Below, in pieces: positions 9,701 to 10,224 of a stretch of DNA of 10,224 bases. The translations under genes were made by a program, and so were the position numbers. The stretch's first letter is position 1. Every line of letters begins with the position of its first letter. The notes below the pieces were generated by a model that worked only from the letters and a program-made list of their open reading frames with translations, did not search any database and was not told where the DNA came from. This DNA is from Phoronis ovalis (Eukaryota > Phoronida > Phoronidae), in contig JAOXYB010066245.1 of NCBI GenBank assembly GCA_028565635.1, forward strand, positions 1 to 10,224. The letters run 5' to 3'.

Positions 9701-10068
9701 CCATCAGGGGCTTATCACTGGATATGATTTAGCTTGCTCACCACGGGTTTGGGCTGTGAGATCTCAGTCAGGTCACACACCCTTACCAAAAATTGGCCAA
9801 GTGCCCTACCAAATTTGTATAGAAACTTGTCTATGCACCCTTTCATTCATTGTCCGATTGAATGCAGTTTGTTCTTAATATACCTTTTAACCAATAAATT
9901 TTCTTTTTGTATTATCTTGATACTAAGTTTGATCCACGGATGTGGAATGTTCGTCTGTGATGCTGCCAGTAATAAGTTTCCTTCGCTGTGGCTTAATGCT
10001 TTTTGCACAGGTAGTCGCTCAGGGAATTTATTAAGAGTTGCAAGTTCTTCTAACCATTTTTGTTCAAC
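643..10068 (-). CDS. WDR81: WDR81 orthologue (BEACH/WD40 protein), 15 internal exons, both ends outside the window
   Basis: The exon chain in coding order is 10068-9884, 9176-9020, 8654-7560, 7399-7217, 6957-6895, 6565-6495, 6319-6151, 5733-5549, 5274-4653, 4166-3443, 3294-3158, 2658-2539, 1918-1636, 1279-1112 and 760-643. That is 4280 nt, or 1426 codons plus two bases. Every junction has GT-AG borders and phases match throughout (2,0,0,0,0,2,0,2,0,1,0,0,1,1, then 2), so no frameshift or stop interrupts the frame. Matches to remembered vertebrate WDR81 run collinearly through the protein. In vertebrates WDR81 acts with WDR91 on endosomes, restraining PI3-kinase complex activity and supporting endosome maturation and clearance of ubiquitinated aggregates. 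Those roles are inferred here by orthology. Missing are the first few dozen residues and, at the other end, a short helical stretch plus the WD40 propeller. Nothing suggests a pseudogene. Confidence 0.93.
761..1111 (-). other. Intron N/O, 351 bp
   Basis: Donor GTACTA at 1111-1106. The acceptor is TTCTGCAG after a strong pyrimidine tract, ending at 761. A minus-strand open stretch extends upstream of the acceptor to 941 in the exon frame, but it lacks conserved content. The strong acceptor and the phase fit place the border at 760. Confidence 0.78.
1112..1279 (-). CDS. WDR81: WDR81 exon N: poorly conserved linker, phase 1-1
   Basis: This 168-bp exon completes a serine and encodes DLSRCSSEDMFLDIKMDSST, a mid-part with KIGTPVRADSFKHLN and a serine end (SLSPSVQ), then one base of a glutamate codon. 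No vertebrate counterpart is obvious. It lies where the family has a variable loop before the [14 protein letters not shown] block. Support comes from phase agreement on both sides and an open frame. The donor GTACTA is the weakest of the set. Skipping it would create a TAG at the M/O junction, so the exon appears obligatory for full-length protein. Confidence 0.75.
1280..1635 (-). other. Intron M/N, 356 bp
   Basis: Donor GTAAGT at 1635-1630 and acceptor AAATTAG ending at 1280, preceded by T-rich sequence. Open stretches on the minus strand here lack conserved content and are broken by stops in the frame that the splice phase requires. Nothing else is seen. Confidence 0.75.
1636..1918 (-). 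CDS. WDR81: WDR81 exon M: conserved helical segment
   Basis: This 283-bp exon (phase 0 to 1) encodes 94 residues plus one base. FPSGSRVRAVIGYKIIDILYLIGLRIGFENARTHMTEI aligns with vertebrate [38 protein letters not shown], and LFFASFDAV with the following FFQVFSQL. The alignment fades at PASPVIISSVSPKK, where the vertebrate protein also becomes variable. The donor is a consensus GTAAGT after AAAT. The hydrophobic LYLIGL stretch is a buried helix of the family, not evidence for a membrane segment. Confidence 0.95.
1919..2538 (-). other. Intron L/M, 620 bp
   Basis: Donor GTATTG at 2538-2533 and acceptor CTGTAG ending at 1919. The conserved protein continues across it (DYLQ to ETIFKEMLQ), so no exon is missing. 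The interior is AT-rich, and I see no repeat or RNA gene. Confidence 0.85.
2539..2658 (-). CDS. WDR81: WDR81 exon L: conserved helical segment
   Basis: This 120-bp, phase 0-0 exon encodes 40 residues. EAGIISCAALIHHILPYLSDTVLMDYLQ aligns with vertebrate [30 protein letters not shown]. The preceding IGSAQQRINPHV is the variable loop, shorter than but equivalent to the vertebrate loop. The acceptor TTTTAG is good. The donor GTATTG is weak, but the joined protein continues smoothly into exon M. Confidence 0.95.
2659..3157 (-). other. Intron K/L, 499 bp, with a 38-bp duplication
   Basis: Donor GTAAGT at 3157-3152 and acceptor TTTTAG ending at 2659. It carries the perfect tandem duplication at 3007-3082. 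The rest is AT-rich, with no ORF or RNA gene. Confidence 0.85.
3007..3082. repeat. Perfect 38-bp tandem duplication, two copies
   Basis: The unit starts gagagcaccctgttcaccct and ends cacgagttaatgtaa. Copies lie at 3007-3044 and 3045-3082 and are identical. Each copy holds a nested caccctgtt pair. Identity over 38 bp suggests a recent event, so copy number may vary between individuals. Confidence 0.95.
3158..3294 (-). CDS. WDR81: WDR81 exon K: helical segment
   Basis: This 137-bp exon completes an aspartate and reads DVLCASKKGIAGDWNASKVLTCLSDIA and ILYGEQLILLQYFPHIANL, ending phase 0 before GTAAGT. The vertebrate counterpart has [31 protein letters not shown], with the same LYGE and QY-P-I spacing. 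This identifies the block securely. It continues directly from the conserved end of exon J. Confidence 0.95.
3295..3442 (-). other. Intron J/K, 148 bp
   Basis: Donor GTAAAT at 3442-3437 and acceptor TTTCAG ending at 3295. It is the shortest intron in the window and has nothing recognisable inside. Confidence 0.88.
3443..4166 (-). CDS. WDR81: WDR81 exon J: serine-rich acidic linker and start of the next conserved block
   Basis: This 724-bp exon (phase 0 to 1) encodes 241 residues plus a split aspartate. About the first 185 residues are predicted disordered: roughly one residue in four is serine, with acidic clusters (SETEDNDQG, YDSDSESELL) and basic-serine pairs (RREVSES, RERSGS). Vertebrate WDR81 has an acidic, serine-rich linker at the same position, though the sequences do not align. 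The last 50 residues are conserved: ESVRWLAHRLGPFLSAKYLTGNLLRML and CYLGDE match vertebrate KMVRWLSAKLGP, ARNLLRLL and CYVGPT. The donor GTAAAT splits an aspartate codon completed in exon K. The linker is a likely site of phosphorylation, an inference from composition. Confidence 0.94.
4167..4652 (-). other. Intron I/J, 486 bp
   Basis: Donor GTAAGT at 4652-4647 and acceptor GTTTAG ending at 4167. The interior holds the short direct repeat atgctcatca (4449-4458 and 4466-4475) and otherwise plain AT-rich sequence. I see no RNA gene or mobile element. Confidence 0.85.
4449..4475. repeat. Short direct repeat, 17-bp spacing
   Basis: atgctcatca occurs at 4449-4458 and again at 4466-4475, each followed by a short agg-containing stretch. 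It is probably a small duplication, too short to assign to any element. Confidence 0.6.
4653..5274 (-). CDS. WDR81: WDR81 exon I: conserved helical region
   Basis: This 622-bp exon opens with one base that makes serine across the junction, reading VPSPVRHVLKILLLL. The vertebrate sequence there is VPVSLQPVLDTLLQM. It then encodes GLPTPSPGLLLNPVADIMPFPPYF (vertebrate [24 protein letters not shown]), ILLIIPYVEDLF, a LGPKETAKRFLPNL block (vertebrate LGPKNANKYLLKPL) and FLLQLVMRLGLQTFLTHF (vertebrate FVAQLMVRLGLQAFLTHL). The pattern suggests stacked helices, perhaps ARM/HEAT-like, which I infer. It is 207 codons and ends phase 0 before a consensus GTAAGT. Confidence 0.96.
5275..5548 (-). other. 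Intron H/I, 274 bp
   Basis: Donor GTAATA at 5548-5543 and acceptor TTATAG ending at 5275. It contains a 13-bp tandem duplication (listed separately). The rest is AT-rich. Confidence 0.85.
5353..5378. repeat. 13-bp tandem duplication in intron H/I
   Basis: agtctccattaat at 5353-5365 is followed at once by agtctccattaac at 5366-5378. The copies differ only at the last base. This is a simple slippage-type duplication with no sign of function. Confidence 0.85.
5549..5733 (-). CDS. WDR81: WDR81 exon H: conserved kinase-like or helical segment
   Basis: This 185-bp exon (phase 0 to 2) encodes DDMKAFGCLIAEMF, then FRALGPDASLEERFQEAR and FITEVP. Vertebrate WDR81 has RDMQALGVLLAEMVFATR, LQPDAPLWVRFQAVR and HPKEVP at the same place, so orthology is secure. 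The AFGCLIAEM segment resembles a kinase C-lobe helix, as noted for BEACH proteins with a split kinase-like region, but I only infer that resemblance. The donor GTAATA follows AAGTTCCTAG in coding sense. Confidence 0.94.
5734..6150 (-). other. Intron G/H, 417 bp
   Basis: Donor GTGAGT at 6150-6145 and acceptor CACCTAG ending at 5734. The interior is AT-rich, with a short alternating TA tract near 5775-5788. Nothing else is recognisable. Confidence 0.85.
6151..6319 (-). CDS. WDR81: WDR81 exon G: linker leading into the second conserved block
   Basis: This 169-bp exon opens with one base completing arginine and ends phase 0 at AAAGAG before the donor GTGAGT. It contains INLPVDYDPLEALRKIEVFQNF, seen here at about 6255-6190. 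This matches the vertebrate pattern [22 protein letters not shown] in order and spacing. The rest, with CQQTKN and DADLHVCKKE, is less conserved. The reading continues directly to AVQKTSDLK in exon H. Confidence 0.9.
6495..6565 (-). CDS. WDR81: WDR81 exon F: 71-bp linker exon
   Basis: This exon encodes 23 residues, VFGETLPVEVDFEKKG then VDTLSEK, plus two bases of a split arginine. It follows TTTTGCAG and ends before the donor GTATGG, phase 0 to 2. The sequence is acidic and not clearly conserved, which fits the variable linker of the family. The phase-2 end agrees with the next exon, whose content is clearly WDR81, and that is the main support. Confidence 0.75.
6566..6894 (-). other. Intron E/F, 329 bp
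   Basis: Donor GTGAGC at 6894-6889 and acceptor TTTTGCAG ending at 6566. AT-rich, with no repeat or ORF of note. Confidence 0.8.
6895..6957 (-). CDS. WDR81: WDR81 exon E: 63-bp small linker exon
   Basis: The block encodes 21 residues (DHGAIQGKDHKKVQG then LNAALL) between TCTTAG and donor GTGAGC, phase 0-0. No vertebrate match is evident, as this lies in the variable linker after the BEACH domain. Support comes from good splice borders, an open frame, phase agreement on both sides and its position. It is a natural candidate for a cassette exon. If it were not an exon, D could join directly to F in frame. Confidence 0.65.
6958..7216 (-). other. Intron D/E, 259 bp
   Basis: Consensus donor GTAAGT at 7216-7211 and acceptor TCTTAG ending at 6958. 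AT-rich, with nothing recognisable inside. Confidence 0.85.
7217..7399 (-). CDS. WDR81: WDR81 exon D: end of BEACH domain
   Basis: This 183-bp, phase 0-0 exon follows TTTCAG and ends before a consensus GTAAGT. It encodes 61 residues beginning LCGKAAVKYKNVCLQLVNG, the continuation of FGYK across the intron. The vertebrate equivalent is [21 protein letters not shown]. The following NHGVVQLFEECHPQRI matches vertebrate SYGVVQLFDQPHPQRL almost block for block. The final 20 or so residues are the start of a variable linker. Because the exon is a multiple of three in phase 0-0, skipping would keep the frame but would remove the BEACH end. Confidence 0.96.
7560..8654 (-). CDS. WDR81: WDR81 exon C: pseudokinase-like region and most of the BEACH domain
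   Basis: This 1095-bp, phase 0-0 exon encodes 365 residues. Residues 1-125 of the exon look like a degenerate kinase C-lobe. YQILQAINYCH and the following VGNIRLQDVLLD occupy the place of the catalytic loop, but V-G-N stands where H-R-D is expected. From about residue 160 it is a clear WDR81-type BEACH domain: NFQYLMMLNYLAGR, DPNHHPVLPWVMDF, KSKFRLNKGD, HHISDMLSEITYYVYKAR, EWTPDECIPEFY, PSIF, LPDLEIPAW and HKWIDLTFGYK. These blocks closely match vertebrate WDR81 and are the basis of the gene call. The domain is known to serve protein interactions in membrane traffic, and an LC3C contact has been reported for mammalian WDR81. The donor GTATAG follows the final lysine. Confidence 0.97.
8655..9019 (-). 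other. Intron B/C, 365 bp
   Basis: Donor GTAACT at 9019-9014. The acceptor is TTTCAG after a strong pyrimidine tract near 8657-8669. The interior is AT-rich, and I see no repeat, ORF or RNA gene in it. Confidence 0.85.
9020..9176 (-). CDS. WDR81: WDR81 exon B
   Basis: This 157-bp exon opens with one base that completes the arginine codon from exon A and ends in phase 0 at ACGGAG before the donor GTAACT. The joined text reads LLVKRFPSKR, which fits the basic RKRRLSYP stretch of vertebrate WDR81. It is followed by a glycine/phenylalanine stretch (NDGGFFETE) and a region containing a tryptophan (FETQWIKTN). This part is only moderately conserved. It leads into the kinase-fold-like region whose body is in the next exon. 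Confidence 0.85.
9539..9735. repeat. Degenerate tandem array of about 30-bp units
   Basis: The motif ctgcttatga or a close variant (tgcttacga) starts near 9539, 9573, 9605, 9634 and 9664, which gives spacings of about 29-34 bp. Several copies are followed by a gggta- or gggtc-like or atatgg core, for example tgcttacgatggggtatat at 9540. The last two copies share aaatctgctta. Further weaker gggctgtt and ggggcttatcactgg echoes reach about 9735. The units are diverged, so this is an old array. Confidence 0.6.
9772..9810. repeat. Probable terminal segment of the repeat element, inverted relative to the copy at 10121
   Basis: The stretch contains cacacccttaccaaaaatt and then gtgccctacc. It aligns by eye, at very roughly two bases in three, with the reverse complement of 10128-10168, which reads cacacccccaccaagaaat and then gtaccccccc. 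With the array at 9539-9735 it probably forms one decayed insertion of the same family as the element at 10121, in the position of its opposite end. Confidence 0.45.
9884..10068 (-). CDS. WDR81: WDR81 exon A (N-terminal region)
   Basis: This 185-bp block begins in phase 0 after a TTTAG acceptor and ends with AAAAG before the donor GTATAT, giving phase 2. It encodes 61 residues plus a split arginine, starting VEQKWLEEL. This fits the ARWLASL-type stretch near the N terminus of vertebrate WDR81. The later pattern of leucines, a P-W pair and a basic end (LLVKR) fits the stretch just before the vertebrate RKRRLSYP segment. No methionine in the block is a plausible start, and an acceptor precedes it, so it is not the first exon. 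Similarity is weak here, so the call rests mainly on collinearity and on the phase match with the next exon. Confidence 0.8.
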
Positions 10069-10224
10069 CTAAAACAATAGCATAGTATGAAATTCAATCA
10101 ATTTTTAGTAGACACATGCAGTCCCGGGGGGGTACTCAGGTTATTTCTTGGTGGGGGTGTGCAGCCGAGTTGAAAATTTTGGATTTGGATTGTATACTTT
10201 TCACTGTATTTTTTTTGGATTGCT
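10069..10224 (-). other. Intron upstream of the first visible exon, containing a repeat end
   Basis: The acceptor AG is at 10070-10069, preceded in coding sense by a T-rich run. Human WDR81 has roughly 55 further residues before the matching position, so a start-bearing exon should lie beyond 10224. I found no coding block in these bases. Most of the stretch is the G-run element listed separately. Confidence 0.7.
10121..10224. repeat. End of a dispersed repeat with a G7 run, running off the window
   Basis: The stretch begins gtcccgggggggtactcagg and continues with a G/T-rich segment (ggtgggggtgtgcagccgag, 10150-10169). It stands out against the AT-rich surroundings. This kind of end (G run, ggtactc, then ggtgggggtgtg) recalls a repeat family I have seen scattered through invertebrate genomes, but that is from memory. 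The reverse complement of 10128-10168 resembles 9772-9810. The other end lies outside the window. Confidence 0.5.

Larger units (their letters stand above)
9177..9883 (-). other. Intron A/B, 707 bp, rich in degenerate repeats
   Basis: Donor GTATAT at 9883-9878 and acceptor ACAG ending at 9177. It is the longest complete intron in the window. From about 9460 to 9810 it carries degenerate repeats and has more G and C than the other introns. The remainder (9177-9460) is plain AT-rich sequence with nothing recognisable. Confidence 0.85.

Noticed and set aside
9645-10072. Two overlapping plus-strand open frames
   Set aside because: They cross the exon A splice borders and the repeat array on the opposite strand and show no conserved content.

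Overview
The window is a piece of an animal nuclear genome. It is AT-rich and has no bacterial-style gene packing. Its coding signal sits in separate minus-strand blocks, each bounded by AG acceptors and GT donors. Translated and joined in minus-strand order (high to low coordinate), fifteen blocks form one continuous open reading frame of about 1426 residues with matching splice phases. The product is recognisable as WDR81, a large endosomal and autophagy BEACH-domain protein with a C-terminal WD40 propeller. Recognition rests on my memory of the vertebrate protein, not on a search. The high similarity to vertebrate WDR81, combined with many short introns (about 150-700 bp), points to a non-vertebrate animal, perhaps a marine invertebrate. 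I cannot name the phylum.

Layout along the gene: 10068-9020 holds two N-terminal exons. 8654-7560 is the largest exon, encoding a kinase-fold-like region with a degenerate catalytic loop followed by most of the BEACH domain. 7399-7217 finishes the BEACH domain. 6957-6151 holds three short, weakly conserved linker exons. 5733-4653 encodes a conserved helical region. 4166-3443 encodes a long serine-rich acidic linker that runs back into a conserved helical segment. 3294-643 holds five further exons of the helical region that precedes the WD40 part. The start codon and first exon(s) lie beyond 10224. The WD40 propeller and stop codon lie below position 1. All fifteen internal exons have GT-AG borders.

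Non-coding sequence is intronic. Notable contents are a perfect 38-bp tandem duplication (3007-3082), a degenerate array of about 30-bp units (about 9539-9735) followed by a segment (9772-9810) that resembles the reverse complement of a G-run-bearing element starting at 10121, and small 13-bp and 17-bp duplications. The two related repeat ends face each other across the first exon of the window. I see no tRNA, rRNA, CRISPR array, complete transposon or second gene. The candidate for new biology is modest: an intron-rich invertebrate WDR81 gene with possible cassette exons, one of which would create a stop codon exactly at the splice junction if skipped.
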